Assembly: GCF_000519045.1 (NCBI RefSeq)
Contig: NZ_KI912532.1
Span: 1,364,001-1,428,000, forward strand
DNA: 64,000 nucleotides
Origin: Dechloromonas agitata is5
Lineage (GTDB): Bacteria > Pseudomonadota > Gammaproteobacteria > Burkholderiales > Rhodocyclaceae
Direction: 5' to 3'
Notes under the pieces: generated by a model
What the model saw: the letters and a program-made list of their open reading frames with translations, nothing else
Database searches by the model: none
Told to the model about the DNA's origin: nothing
In this document: piece by piece, positions 45,525-54,424 of the stretch
How the letters are laid out: each line of letters begins with the position of its first letter
Position numbering within the stretch: position 1 is the stretch's first letter
Program-made: the position numbers and the translations under genes

Positions 45525-45545
45525 ACGCCGGGTTGAACGGTATGC

Positions 45546-45571
45546 AAAAAGCCGCCTGTGGGCGGCTTTTT
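45546..45571 (+). terminator. Terminator of fccAB
   Basis: AAAAAGCCGCC pairs with GGGCGGCTTTTT around a TGT loop, ending in a T-run. Confidence 0.93.
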
Positions 45572-45633
45572 CTATGGGCGGGCGCTTGAGGTGGAGGGAG
45601 GGAATGATGCTTTAAAAACTTATGTTGTTATTG

Positions 45634-45661
45634 TTGATTCGTGTACGTTTTGTCATATATG
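45634..45661 (+). promoter_or_regulatory. Possible sigma70 promoter of the sensor kinase gene
   Basis: TTGATT and TATATG hexamers with a 16-base spacer inside an AT-rich stretch, about 100 bases before the kinase frame. Confidence 0.35.
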
Positions 45662-45759
45662 GGTGTATATTGGCATGTGGGTTTTGGCGATAAACAGACA
45701 CGTCATTCGTGAGCCCGGGGTTCGTTCCGAGGGCTTCATGACGGGAGGGGACACGTATT

Positions 45760-48624
45760 CTGATCGACAGCCATTCGCTGAAGACGCGTATCACGCTCAT
45801 CACGGTCGGCATTTTCCTGGTCGGCAGCTGGACGCTGGCCTTGCTCGTCGGCCGCCTTCTCGAGCGGGACATGACGCGCCTGTTGAGCGACCAGCAATAT
45901 TCCCTGGCGACGCTGCTCGCCAAGGAGATGGAGTACGCCGTCGCCAGCCGTCTCGATGCGCTGGAGCGGGTCGCGCTCGGCGCCGATCAGGCGATGCGGG
46001 GTGGCGAGACGGCGATGCAGGCTCATATCGAGGCGCGCCCGTTGTTGCATGCGTTGTTCAATGGCGGCCTGGTGGTTTACAACGCGGACGCGCTGGCGGT
46101 GGCCAGCTACCCGGTCGGCCACGCACGGGCCGGCACCTACCTGCGCGATGCCGTGCTGATCGAGCAGGCCATCGGCCGGGGCCATGCCACGATCGGCAAG
46201 GCCTATCTCGGCGATCGCTTTGATGCCCCCTCGTTCTCGATGGCGGCGCCAATCCGCGACGAGCATGGGGGTGTGCTCGGCATTATCGTCGGCGAGATCG
46301 AACTCGGCCTGCGCAATTTCATGACTGAGGCGATGACGACGCCGTTCGGTAAATCCGGCGGTTTCCTGCTCATTGATCGGGATGAGCGGCAGATCATCAT
46401 GGCCACCGACAAGCGCCGGGTCATGGAAAAGCTGCCCGGGCCGGGGGTTAATCCGCTGATCGACCGCTTCCTGGCGGGCTACGAGGGGACTGCCGTACTG
46501 GTCAATCCGCTTGGCGAGGAAGTGCTGGTCGCCGACCGTGTCATCCGCTCGGCAGGCTGGATCATCAGCGTGACGACGCCGACACGCGAGGCCTTCGCGC
46601 CGATCACGGCGATGAAGCAGCACCTGCTGGGGGCGACCGCCTTGCTTAGCCTGCTCGCCGCAGTGCTCGCCTGGTGGTTCCTGCGTCGTCAGTTCCGACC
46701 ACTGGAAAGCAGCCTGCACCATCTGGCTGCGATGCGCCAACCGGGGCAGCCCCTGGTGCCGCTGCCGGTTGGCCGCCCGGACGAAATCGGCCAGTTCATC
46801 GCAGGCTTCAATTCCCTGATCGAGGGCATCGAGGCGCGCGAGGCTTCGTTGCGCGACAACGATGCGTGCCTGCGCAGCATCCTGACGACCTCGCTCGACG
46901 GCTTCTGGAAGGTGAGCCGCGAGGGCTATCTGCTGGATGCCAATGAAACCTACGCCCGAATGTCGGGCTATCCGGTCGACGAGTTGATCGGCATGCATGT
47001 CTCGGCACTGCTTGCCGAGGCCAGCGCCGCCGAGGCGGCGCAGCGGCAGCAGCAGATTATCGAAACCGGTCACCTGCAGTTCGAGGATGTGCATCGGCGC
47101 AAGGATGGCTCGCTGTGGCCGATCGAGGCCAGCGCTACCTTTCAGCCACAGGGGGGCGGCCAGGTTGTCGCCTTCATCCGCGATATCACCGGCCGCAAGC
47201 GGAACGAGGCGGCGCTGCGCGAGGCCGAGCGCAAGTTCACGGCCCTGGTCGAGCAGTCGCTGGTCGGCGTTTACATGATCCGCGGGGGCGAGTGGTTGTA
47301 CATCAACCCGCAAATGGCGCGCATGTTCGGCTATGCCAGCGCCGAGGAGTGCATCGCCAGCACCCGGGTTGGTGATCTGGTCGCGCCGGAAAGCCGGGCG
47401 CTGGTCGCCGAGAACCTGCGTCGCCGCCTGAGTGGCGAGATCGCCCGGATCAGCTACGGGTTCACCGGCTTGCGCAAGGATGGCGGGCGCATCGAGGTCG
47501 AGGTCTTCGGCAGTACTCTGGAATACGACGGGCAGCCGGCCGTGCTCGGCCTCGTCGTCGATGTGACCGAACGCAAGCGGGCCGAGGCGGAGCTGGAGCG
47601 GCACCGTCTGCAACTCGAAGAGCTCGTCCTCGAACGTACCCATGAGCTGGCCGAGGCGCGTGACCGGGCGGAGAGTGCCAATCGCGCCAAAAGCGCTTTC
47701 CTGAGCAGCATGAGCCATGAACTGCGCACGCCCCTCAACCACATTGCCGGTTTTGCCGCGTTGCTTGCCCGCGATGTCGAGACGCCGCGCGGCAAGGAAC
47801 GCCTCGACAAGCTGCGGGCGTCGACCGATACGCTGCTCGGGATGATCAACGATATCCTCGATTATTCCCGCCTGGAGGCTGACCAGTTGGCCATCGAAAC
47901 GGTCGATTTCGAGCTGGCCAGCCTGCTCCGCCAGGTCGAGCAGGCGCATCGGGCAATCGCCGTCAGCAAGGGGTTGATCCTGCAGCACGCGGTGGCAGCC
48001 GGCGTCCCCGGCATCGTGCGGGGCGATCCGGTGCGCCTGGCGCAGGTGCTTGGCCATTTGCTCGGCAATGCGGTCAAGTTCTCGGAGCGCGGCTGCATCA
48101 CCGTGCGCGTGGACATCGCCGAGACGGTGCCGCCCATGCTGCGCTTCGCAGTCGAGGACCAGGGGATCGGTATTCCCGCCGACCGGCACGGCAGTCTCTT
48201 CCAGTTGTTCAACCAGATCGACGCTTCGTCCACCCGGCGCTTCGGCGGCACCGGGCTCGGCCTGCAGCTCTGCAAGCGTCTCGCCGAACGGATGGCCGGC
48301 ACGATCGGCTTCTCGTCGGTGGAGGGGCAGGGCAGCGTTTTCTGGTTTACCGTGCCGTTGCTGTCACGCGAAAGCCGCCAGCCGCCGGCAACTGTACTCC
48401 CGATGGCGAGCGACCAGCCGGCCATCGATCTCGACGGCCTGCTGGCCCAGCTGGAAGTGGGGGATCTGGAGGCGAAAGCCGCGTGGGAACGCGACCCCGG
48501 CGCCCTGTCCGCCATCCTCGGCCCGAACGGTCTTGCCTTCAGCGAGGCGATGGCTGGCTACGATTTCGAAACGGCCCGGCAGCTGTTGCTGGCCGCCGTA
48601 CAGGCCGCCAGACCCGCCGGCTAG
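45760..48624 (+). CDS. Cache-type sensor histidine kinase with two PAS domains
   Basis: About 954 residues. A first membrane helix (about 12-32, LITVGIFLVGSWTLALLVG) is followed by a Cache-like periplasmic domain (about 35-285), a second helix (about 290-310), two PAS domains (about 365-480 and 490-610), HisKA with SSMSHELRTP (H653) and HATPase (EDQGIGI, GGTGLGLQL). The C-terminal 75 residues resemble a receiver/Hpt remnant with no phospho-aspartate. No ATG/GTG/TTG start gives the first helix: the ribosome site GGGAGGGG (45743-45750) points to CTG 45760 or ATT 45757. TTG 45841 would cut the helix off. Confidence 0.85.
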   Translation: MIDSHSLKTRITLITVGIFLVGSWTLALLVGRLLERDMTRLLSDQQYSLATLLAKEMEYAVASRLDALERVALGADQAMRGGETAMQAHIEARPLLHALFNGGLVVYNADALAVASYPVGHARAGTYLRDAVLIEQAIGRGHATIGKAYLGDRFDAPSFSMAAPIRDEHGGVLGIIVGEIELGLRNFMTEAMTTPFGKSGGFLLIDRDERQIIMATDKRRVMEKLPGPGVNPLIDRFLAGYEGTAVLVNPLGEEVLVADRVIRSAGWIISVTTPTREAFAPITAMKQHLLGATALLSLLAAVLAWWFLRRQFRPLESSLHHLAAMRQPGQPLVPLPVGRPDEIGQFIAGFNSLIEGIEAREASLRDNDACLRSILTTSLDGFWKVSREGYLLDANETYARMSGYPVDELIGMHVSALLAEASAAEAAQRQQQIIETGHLQFEDVHRRKDGSLWPIEASATFQPQGGGQVVAFIRDITGRKRNEAALREAERKFTALVEQSLVGVYMIRGGEWLYINPQMARMFGYASAEECIASTRVGDLVAPESRALVAENLRRRLSGEIARISYGFTGLRKDGGRIEVEVFGSTLEYDGQPAVLGLVVDVTERKRAEAELERHRLQLEELVLERTHELAEARDRAESANRAKSAFLSSMSHELRTPLNHIAGFAALLARDVETPRGKERLDKLRASTDTLLGMINDILDYSRLEADQLAIETVDFELASLLRQVEQAHRAIAVSKGLILQHAVAAGVPGIVRGDPVRLAQVLGHLLGNAVKFSERGCITVRVDIAETVPPMLRFAVEDQGIGIPADRHGSLFQLFNQIDASSTRRFGGTGLGLQLCKRLAERMAGTIGFSSVEGQGSVFWFTVPLLSRESRQPPATVLPMASDQPAIDLDGLLAQLEVGDLEAKAAWERDPGALSAILGPNGLAFSEAMAGYDFETARQLLLAAVQAARPAG

Positions 48625-48637
48625 TTGCCGGACTGGC

Positions 48638-49267
48638 TCAGTCGAGCGTCGCGATGTACTCGGCGACGGCGTGCGTTTCCAGTTCGGTCAGCTTCGAGGC
48701 GATGGTGTGCATCACCGCATTGTCGTTGGTCCGCTCGCGCTTGTTGAACTGCTTGAGCTGGTCCTCGATGTAGCGCGGGTGCTGGCCGGCCAGGCGCGGC
48801 AACTGCGGCGTGCCCAGTCCCTTCGGTCCATGGCAGGAGGCACAGGCGGCCAGGCCGCTGAACTGGTTGCCCCGCTCGAAGATGTACTTGCCGACGGAGA
48901 GCAGTTCGGCATCGCGCGCCTTGCGCGGGCCGACCACCTTGGCTTCGAAGAACTGGCCGAGGGCTTTCATTTCAGCCGGTGTCAGGTCTTCGACCTGCGG
49001 TTTCATGGTTTCGCTGGCTCGCTTGCCGGACTTGAAATCGGCCAGCTGCTTGGCGATGTACTCGGCGTGCTGGCCGGCCAGGCGCGGAAAGACGGCGCTG
49101 GCGGATTCGCCCTTCAGGCCGTGGCAGAGAAAGCAGCGACCGCCGACGATTTCCTCGGCGCGGGCCTGGTCGGCCGCCTGGCTGCCGGCCGACAGGGAGA
49201 GGCCAAGCAGGCCGATGCTCAGAAGATGGCGAAGTGTGCGTTTCAAGTGGTTTCCCCTCGTTTTCAT
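48638..49267 (-). CDS. Dihaem cytochrome c4-like protein
   Basis: 209-residue periplasmic cytochrome with signal peptide (residues 1-31) and two cytochrome c domains: CFLCH (C45, C48, H49) and CASCH (C142, C145, H146). The duplicated FPRLAGQHAEYIAKQLADF and LPRLAGQHPRYIEDQLKQF segments are the cytochrome c4 signature. It carries electrons to terminal oxidases and could drain the sulfur-oxidising enzymes encoded next to it. It is divergent from the SoxH-like gene. Confidence 0.9.
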   Translation of the reverse strand: MKTRGNHLKRTLRHLLSIGLLGLSLSAGSQAADQARAEEIVGGRCFLCHGLKGESASAVFPRLAGQHAEYIAKQLADFKSGKRASETMKPQVEDLTPAEMKALGQFFEAKVVGPRKARDAELLSVGKYIFERGNQFSGLAACASCHGPKGLGTPQLPRLAGQHPRYIEDQLKQFNKRERTNDNAVMHTIASKLTELETHAVAEYIATLD

Positions 49268-49371
49268 TGATCTGTATCATAAAATAATAATTCGCTTACA
49301 CTGACCTTTCAAACGATAAAGAAACCGCCTGGCCATCGCGTCGGGTGCTTTCGCCGAGCGAGGAGACAACG

Positions 49372-50385
49372 ATGCATCGCCGACAGTTTTTCCGTGCTGC
49401 CGCTGCGCTGGGCGCCCTAAGCGCCGTCGAGTTCGCGCCCTGGCAGGCCGTCGCCGCCTTTGCCCGGGAGGTGGACGATTTTGTGCGCGGCCCGGCCGTG
49501 CGCGACCATCCCTTGCGCCAGGTTTCGCCGCACGTCTGGATGATTTTTTCGCCGGACGGCTTCCCGACCCCGGAAAACCAGGGAATGATGTGCAACCTGA
49601 CCTTCATCGATACGGCCCAGGGCCTCGTCGTCGTCGATTCCGGCGCCTCGGTGCAGATCGGCGAAATGGCCATCCGCCAGATCAGGAAGCAGTGGCAGAA
49701 GCCGGTGGTGGCGATCATCAATACGCATTACCACGGCGATCACTGGCTCGGTAATCACGCCTTCGTCGATGCCTATGGCGCCGACCTGCCGATCTACGCG
49801 CATCCCGGTACCATCCGCGAAATCGCGGGGGTGCAGGGCCGGCTGTGGCAGACCCTGCTCGAGCAATGGACCAACCAGGCGACGATGGGCACCCGCGTCG
49901 TCCCTCCGCGTTTGCCGCTGGAGGATGGCGCCATCCTCCGCTTCGCCGACGTGACCCTGCGCCTGCACCATTTCGGCAAGGCGCATACGCCGTACGATCT
50001 GTGCGTCGAGGTGGTCGAGGACAAGCTGACCTGTGTTGGCGACGTGGCGATGGACCGGCGTATTGCCAACATGGACGACGGCTCCTATCTCGGCACCCTG
50101 GCGGCTTATACCCAGCTCGAACAGCGCACGGCCAGCCGCATCTGGCTGCCCGGCCACGGCGAGCCGGGGGGCGGTGTGCTGCAGTGGAACCGGGAACTGT
50201 TCGAGGGCATCTACCGTCCCTGTGAACAGGCGATCAAGGATGGTCTGCCGCTGGAAGAGGCCAAGGCGCTGGTGCTCCGCGATCCGCGGGTTGCCTCGCG
50301 GGCCAGGGAGACCAAGGGTTTCGAAACGAATATTGGCAAGTACGTCAGCCTGGCCTACCTGGAGGCCGAGGCCGCCGGCTTCTGA
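49372..50385 (+). CDS. SoxH-like periplasmic metallo-beta-lactamase-fold hydrolase
   Basis: 337-residue exported protein with RRQFFRAAAALGALSA at the start (Tat-like) and an MBL fold. The metal ligands are in NTHYHGDHWLGNHAF (H119, H121, D123, H124), with AHTPYDLC and WLPGHGEPGGG further on. Similar proteins occur as SoxH in sulfur clusters and as zinc metallohydrolases in quinoprotein systems; the substrate is unknown. GAGGAG precedes ATG 49372. It pairs with a small cytochrome gene 26 bases downstream. Confidence 0.85.
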   Translation: MHRRQFFRAAAALGALSAVEFAPWQAVAAFAREVDDFVRGPAVRDHPLRQVSPHVWMIFSPDGFPTPENQGMMCNLTFIDTAQGLVVVDSGASVQIGEMAIRQIRKQWQKPVVAIINTHYHGDHWLGNHAFVDAYGADLPIYAHPGTIREIAGVQGRLWQTLLEQWTNQATMGTRVVPPRLPLEDGAILRFADVTLRLHHFGKAHTPYDLCVEVVEDKLTCVGDVAMDRRIANMDDGSYLGTLAAYTQLEQRTASRIWLPGHGEPGGGVLQWNRELFEGIYRPCEQAIKDGLPLEEAKALVLRDPRVASRARETKGFETNIGKYVSLAYLEAEAAGF

Positions 50386-50411
50386 ATCACCGGATCATGC
50401 AAAGGTTAGCC

Positions 50412-50723
50412 ATGAAGATTTTCCGCATTGTGCCGCTCTTCCTGCTTGCGTCCCTGGTCCGGGCCGAGGCGCCGTGGGGGCATGTCGACCTTCAGGCAGC
50501 GCCCGAACTGCATCAGAAGGCGTGTGTTGCCTGTCATGCCCGGATGTATGGTGGCGATGGCAGCACGATGTACACCCGCGATGGGCGCATGCTGTCCAAC
50601 CGGCTGGAACTGTTGCAGCGCGTCGCGGCCTGCAACGCGCAGATGAACGCCGGCTGGTTTCCGGAAGATGAAGCGAACGTCGCGGCCTGGTTGAACAAGC
50701 TGTATTACCGCTTCGACAACTGA
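50412..50723 (+). CDS. Small monohaem cytochrome c
   Basis: 103-residue exported cytochrome (signal residues 1-18, ending VRA) with haem motif CVACH (C38, C41, H42). Conserved FPEDEANVAAWLNKLYYRF ends the domain. ATG 50412 has AAAGG upstream and begins the signal sequence directly. It is in a two-gene unit with the SoxH-like hydrolase, suggesting a shared redox role. Confidence 0.82.
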   Translation: MKIFRIVPLFLLASLVRAEAPWGHVDLQAAPELHQKACVACHARMYGGDGSTMYTRDGRMLSNRLELLQRVAACNAQMNAGWFPEDEANVAAWLNKLYYRFDN

Positions 50724-50739
50724 GCGGGCCTGAAAAGCA

Positions 50740-50761
50740 CAAGGGGGCCGTGGCCCCCTTG
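50740..50761. terminator. Shared terminator hairpin between converging genes
   Basis: CAAGGGGGCC and GGCCCCCTTG form a near-perfect stem with a 2-base centre. It lies between the cytochrome (plus) and Pal-like (minus) genes; a T-run is seen only on the minus strand. Confidence 0.7.
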
Positions 50762-50787
50762 CTGTGTCTGCGGCGAGTGCCGCGCGC

Positions 50788-51381
50788 TCAGTTCTCGGTT
50801 TCGTACACCACGTCGGCGCGGCGGTTCTCGGACCATGAGCTTTCATCGTGGCCGGTCAGCTTCGGCCGTGCCTCACCCAGGGTCTTGACCTTGACCTGCT
50901 GTTCGCCGGCGCCGTGCGTGAGTAGCGAGGCGCGGACGTTCTCGGCCCGCTTCAGGCCCAGGCGGCGGTTGTAGTCGGTGCTGCCCCGTTCGTCGGCGTG
51001 CCCCTCGATACGGACGCGCGCCTTCGGGTGCTCGGCCAGGTAGCGTGCGTGGGCGCGCAGGGCCGGGTCGAAATCGGCCTTGATGTCGGCGCTGTTCAGG
51101 TCGAAGTAGACGCTGCGTTGCGTGCGCAGGCCGACGTCATCCATCCGGATCGTGCCATCCGCAGGGGCATTTGCCGTGGCGTTTGCGGCCGGGGCTGCCG
51201 GCGTGCTGGCGGCACGTGCCTCGCTCTGCAATTCAGCCGGCACCGGCTTGCCGAGCAGGCCGGGATGGACGCGCAGGGCACCGCTTTGCGCAATGTGCTT
51301 GCTTGGCGGAATGTCGCCTTTGGTCGAGCAGGCAGCGAGCAGGGCGGAAAGCAGGAGGGTGAGGGGCAGGGTGGCGCGCAT
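50788..51381 (-). CDS. Pal/OmpA-like outer-membrane lipoprotein
   Basis: 197-residue lipoprotein with signal ending LLAAC (C18). The OmpA/Pal domain (about 85-195) shows QRSVYFDLNSADIKADF, VRIEGHADERGSTDYNRRLG and ENRRADVVYE. This binds peptidoglycan. No tol genes are adjacent, so it may be a Pal paralogue rather than the Tol-Pal component. ATG 51381 was chosen because it begins the lipoprotein signal. Confidence 0.85.
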   Translation of the reverse strand: MRATLPLTLLLSALLAACSTKGDIPPSKHIAQSGALRVHPGLLGKPVPAELQSEARAASTPAAPAANATANAPADGTIRMDDVGLRTQRSVYFDLNSADIKADFDPALRAHARYLAEHPKARVRIEGHADERGSTDYNRRLGLKRAENVRASLLTHGAGEQQVKVKTLGEARPKLTGHDESSWSENRRADVVYETEN

Positions 51382-51491
51382 CGTGGATTGGGGCGGCGAG
51401 AAGAATCCCGCATGATAGCCGCTCGTCGAATGGACGAACAGTGCCGCCCGGGGGTTTATCCAGGTTTCTCTCATTATTTGGAATAAACAAA

Positions 51492-51520
51492 TTCAAAAAT
51501 TGTCTTTGTGGTTATATATC
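51492..51520 (+). promoter_or_regulatory. Possible promoter of cysP
   Basis: TTCAAA and TATATC with a 17-base spacer in an AT-rich block about 40 bases before the cysP ATG. CysB control is expected, but no CysB site can be read with confidence. Confidence 0.35.
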
Positions 51521-51559
51521 AATTCGCTAAATTGGCAACCATTCCACGTGAGGTAAGCC

Positions 51560-52558
51560 ATGACCCAATTCCGCAAATCGATCGCCACTCTCCTGCTCGG
51601 CCTGGTTGCCGGTGCCGCCCTGGCCGACACCACCCTGCTCAACGCGTCCTACGACGTCGCCCGTGACGTCTACAAGGACTACAACCCGATGTTCCAGAAG
51701 CACTGGAAGGCGAAAACCGGTGAAAGCCTGGAGCTGAAGCAGTCACACGGCGGCTCGACCAAGCAGGTGCGCGCCGTGGCCGACGGCCTGGAAGCCGACG
51801 TGGTCACCATGAACCAGGCCAACGACATCGAGTTCCTGGCCGACAAGGGCCTGGTCGCCAAGGACTGGGCCAAGAAATTCCCGAACAACGCTTCGCCCTA
51901 CACCTCGACCATGGTCTTCATCGTGCGCAAGGGCAACCCGAAGGGGTTCAAGGACTGGAACGACCTGGCGGCGCCGGGTGTCCAGATCATCATCCCGCAC
52001 CCGAAGAACACCGGCAACGGCCGCAACACCTACCTGTCGGCCTGGGCCTGGGCGCTCAAGCAGCCCGGCGGCAGCGACAAGTCGGCGCAGGAGTTTGTCG
52101 GCAAGCTGCTCAAGAACGCCCCGCTGTTCGCCGCCGGCGGCCGTGATGCAACGACGACCTTCATGCAGCGTGGCCTGGGCGACGTGCTGATCACCTTCGA
52201 ATCCGAGGCCGAGATGATTGCCAAGGAATTCGGCAAGGGCAACTTCGAGGTGATTCATCCCAGCTTGACCATGCAGACCGAGTTCCCGGTCGCCATCATC
52301 GAAAAGGTGGTGGACAAGAAGGGTACCCGCAAGCAGGCCACCGCCTATCTGGAATACCTGTGGTCGAAGGAAGGCCAGGAAAACGCCGCCCAGAACTACC
52401 TGCGGCCGCGTGATCCGGAGCTGCTCAAGAAATACGCCCACTTCTTCCCGCCGGTGAAGACCTTCACCGTCGATGAAGTCTTCGGCGGTGCCAACAAAGC
52501 CTTCGCCACCCACTTCAAGGATGGCGGCAGCTTTGACCAGATCTACGTTGCGAAGTAA
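51560..52558 (+). CDS. cysP: Sulfate/thiosulfate ABC transporter substrate-binding protein
   Basis: 332-residue periplasmic protein with signal ending ALA (residue 22). TTLLNASYDVARDVYKDYN, QSHGGSTKQVRAV and PKNTGNGRNTYLSAW are typical of CysP/Sbp, which bind sulfate or thiosulfate. GAGG precedes the ATG. It is first in cysPTWA, separated from cysT by 115 bases that contain a long hairpin. Confidence 0.93.
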   Translation: MTQFRKSIATLLLGLVAGAALADTTLLNASYDVARDVYKDYNPMFQKHWKAKTGESLELKQSHGGSTKQVRAVADGLEADVVTMNQANDIEFLADKGLVAKDWAKKFPNNASPYTSTMVFIVRKGNPKGFKDWNDLAAPGVQIIIPHPKNTGNGRNTYLSAWAWALKQPGGSDKSAQEFVGKLLKNAPLFAAGGRDATTTFMQRGLGDVLITFESEAEMIAKEFGKGNFEVIHPSLTMQTEFPVAIIEKVVDKKGTRKQATAYLEYLWSKEGQENAAQNYLRPRDPELLKKYAHFFPPVKTFTVDEVFGGANKAFATHFKDGGSFDQIYVAK

Positions 52559-52585
52559 TTGATCGTGACATCCACTGCAAAGGCG

Positions 52586-52647
52586 CGAAGGCGCCCAGGT
52601 CAGGCCGAGGGGGTTGCGCTTTTCTATGCGCCCCCTGGGCGCCTTCG
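52586..52647 (+). repeat. Long hairpin, REP-like, between cysP and cysT
   Basis: CGAAGGCGCCCAGG (52586-52599) pairs perfectly over 14 bases with CCTGGGCGCCTTCG (52634-52647); an inner GCGC/GCGC stem with loop TTTTCTAT lies within. There is no T-run. It could protect the cysP message or reduce read-through into the permease genes. Its sequence resembles the GCG-rich intergenic repeats of betaproteobacteria. Confidence 0.6.
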
Positions 52648-52673
52648 TGCCCTTGCGGCATAGCGCTTATTCC

Positions 52674-53552
52674 ATGTCTGCAAAAAATCACCGCGTCCTG
52701 CCCGGCTTTGGCCTGGCGCTCGGCTACACCCTGGTCTACCTGTCGCTGCTCATCCTGCTGCCGCTCGGCGGCATGGTGCTCAAGGCGTCCGAACTCGGCT
52801 TCGGGCAGATCATCGACATCGCCCTTGGCGAGCGCTCACTGGCCGCCTTTCGCGTCACCTTCGGCGCATCGCTGCTGGCTGCCCTGATCAATGCCTTCTT
52901 CGGCCTGATCGTGGCCTGGGTGCTGGTCCGCTACCCCTTCCCCGGCAAGCGTTTCGTCGATGCGCTGGTCGATCTGCCTTTCGCGCTGCCGACGGCGGTG
53001 GCCGGCATCACGCTGGCCACGCTGTACGCCGGCAATGGCTGGCTGGGCAGCCATCTCGAACCGCTCGGCATCAAGGTCGCCTACACGCCGCTCGGCATCG
53101 TCTTCGCGCTTACCTTCATCACCCTGCCTTTTGTCGTACGTACGCTGCAGCCCGTGATCGAGGACATCGAAACCGAAGTCGAGGAAGCCGCTGCGACGCT
53201 CGGCGCCTCGCGCTGGCAGACCTTCGTCAAGGTGATTTTTCCGGCCATCGGCCCGGCCCTGCTCACCGGCTTCGCGCTGGCTTTCGCCCGGGCGCTCGGC
53301 GAATTCGGTTCGGTCATCTTCATCGCCGGCAACCTGCCGCTGGTCTCCGAAATCGTGCCGCTGCTCATCATCTCCAAACTGGAGCAATACGACGTGCTCG
53401 GCGCCACGGCGCTGGCCGTCGTGATGCTGGCGATTTCCTTTGTGTTGCTGCTGGCCATCAACGCCCTGCAATGGTGGGCGGCCAATCGTCACAAGAATGC
53501 CGAGCCGCTGGAAGTGGCGGCCGGCAAGGCGGGCAAGGAGGCTGAGGCATGA
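52674..53552 (+). CDS. cysT: Sulfate ABC transporter permease CysT (CysU)
   Basis: 292-residue inner-membrane subunit with about six helices. The ABC permease EAA loop is VEEAAATLGASRWQTFVKVI. Helices of the family, such as VDLPFALPTAVAGITLATLY, are conserved. ATG 52674 fits the usual N-terminus; a longer frame starts inside the preceding hairpin. Overlaps cysW by 4 bases (ATGA). Confidence 0.94.
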   Translation: MSAKNHRVLPGFGLALGYTLVYLSLLILLPLGGMVLKASELGFGQIIDIALGERSLAAFRVTFGASLLAALINAFFGLIVAWVLVRYPFPGKRFVDALVDLPFALPTAVAGITLATLYAGNGWLGSHLEPLGIKVAYTPLGIVFALTFITLPFVVRTLQPVIEDIETEVEEAAATLGASRWQTFVKVIFPAIGPALLTGFALAFARALGEFGSVIFIAGNLPLVSEIVPLLIISKLEQYDVLGATALAVVMLAISFVLLLAINALQWWAANRHKNAEPLEVAAGKAGKEAEA

Positions 53553-54424
53553 GCACCCACAAACTGACCCGCGCGACGCAGGAGCCGGCCTGGGTGCGCT
53601 ACGGGCTGCTGACGATCGGCCTCGGCTTCCTGTTCTTCTTCCTCGGCCTGCCGCTGGTCGCCGTCTTCGTCGAAGCCCTGGCGCAGGGCCTGCCAGTCTA
53701 TCTCGAAGCGCTGAAGGAACCGGAAACCCGTTCGGCGATCTGGCTGACCATCGTCATCGCGCTGGCCGTGCTGCCCTTCAACATCCTGTTCGGCGTGGCG
53801 GCGGCCTGGGCCATCGCCAAGTTCGATTTTCGCGGCAAGAGCTTGCTGATCACGCTGATCGACCTGCCGTTCGCGGTGTCGCCGGTGGTTGCCGGTCTGA
53901 TCTTCATCCTGCTCTTCGGTTCGCAGGGCTATTTCGGCGAGTGGCTGGCGGCCAAGGAGATCAAGATCATCTTCGCCGTACCGGGCATGATCCTCGCGAC
54001 GCTGTTCATCACCTTTCCCTTCATCGCCCGGGAGCTGATCCCGCTGATGCAGTCGCAGGGCAAGGATGAGGAAGAGGCGGCGATCTCGCTCGGTGCTTCC
54101 GGCTGGCAGATGTTCTGGCGCGTCACGCTGCCCAACATCAAGTGGGGCCTGCTCTACGGCGTGATCCTGTCGAACGCCCGCGCGATGGGCGAATTCGGTG
54201 CAGTGAGCGTGGTATCCGGCCACATCCGCGGCGAAACCAACACGCTGCCGCTGCACGTCGAGATCCTCTACAACGAATACAACGCGATCGGCGCCTTCGC
54301 CGCCGCCTCGGTGCTGGCCCTGCTGGCGCTGGTCACGCTGGTGGCCAAGACCATCGTTGAATGGCGCATGAAGGCCGAAACCGACATGTTGAATGCTGAA
54401 CTCCCCGGCGAGAAAACCGCATGA
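53549..54424 (+). CDS. cysW: Sulfate ABC transporter permease CysW
   Basis: 291-residue permease partner of Cys[21 protein letters not shown] and the EAA loop [19 protein letters not shown] identify it. ATGA overlaps join it to cysT upstream and cysA downstream. Confidence 0.95.
   Translation: MSTHKLTRATQEPAWVRYGLLTIGLGFLFFFLGLPLVAVFVEALAQGLPVYLEALKEPETRSAIWLTIVIALAVLPFNILFGVAAAWAIAKFDFRGKSLLITLIDLPFAVSPVVAGLIFILLFGSQGYFGEWLAAKEIKIIFAVPGMILATLFITFPFIARELIPLMQSQGKDEEEAAISLGASGWQMFWRVTLPNIKWGLLYGVILSNARAMGEFGAVSVVSGHIRGETNTLPLHVEILYNEYNAIGAFAAASVLALLALVTLVAKTIVEWRMKAETDMLNAELPGEKTA

Noticed and set aside
45736..48189. 817-codon minus-strand frame
   Set aside because: Antisense of the Cache sensor kinase, which has intact H-box and ATPase motifs.
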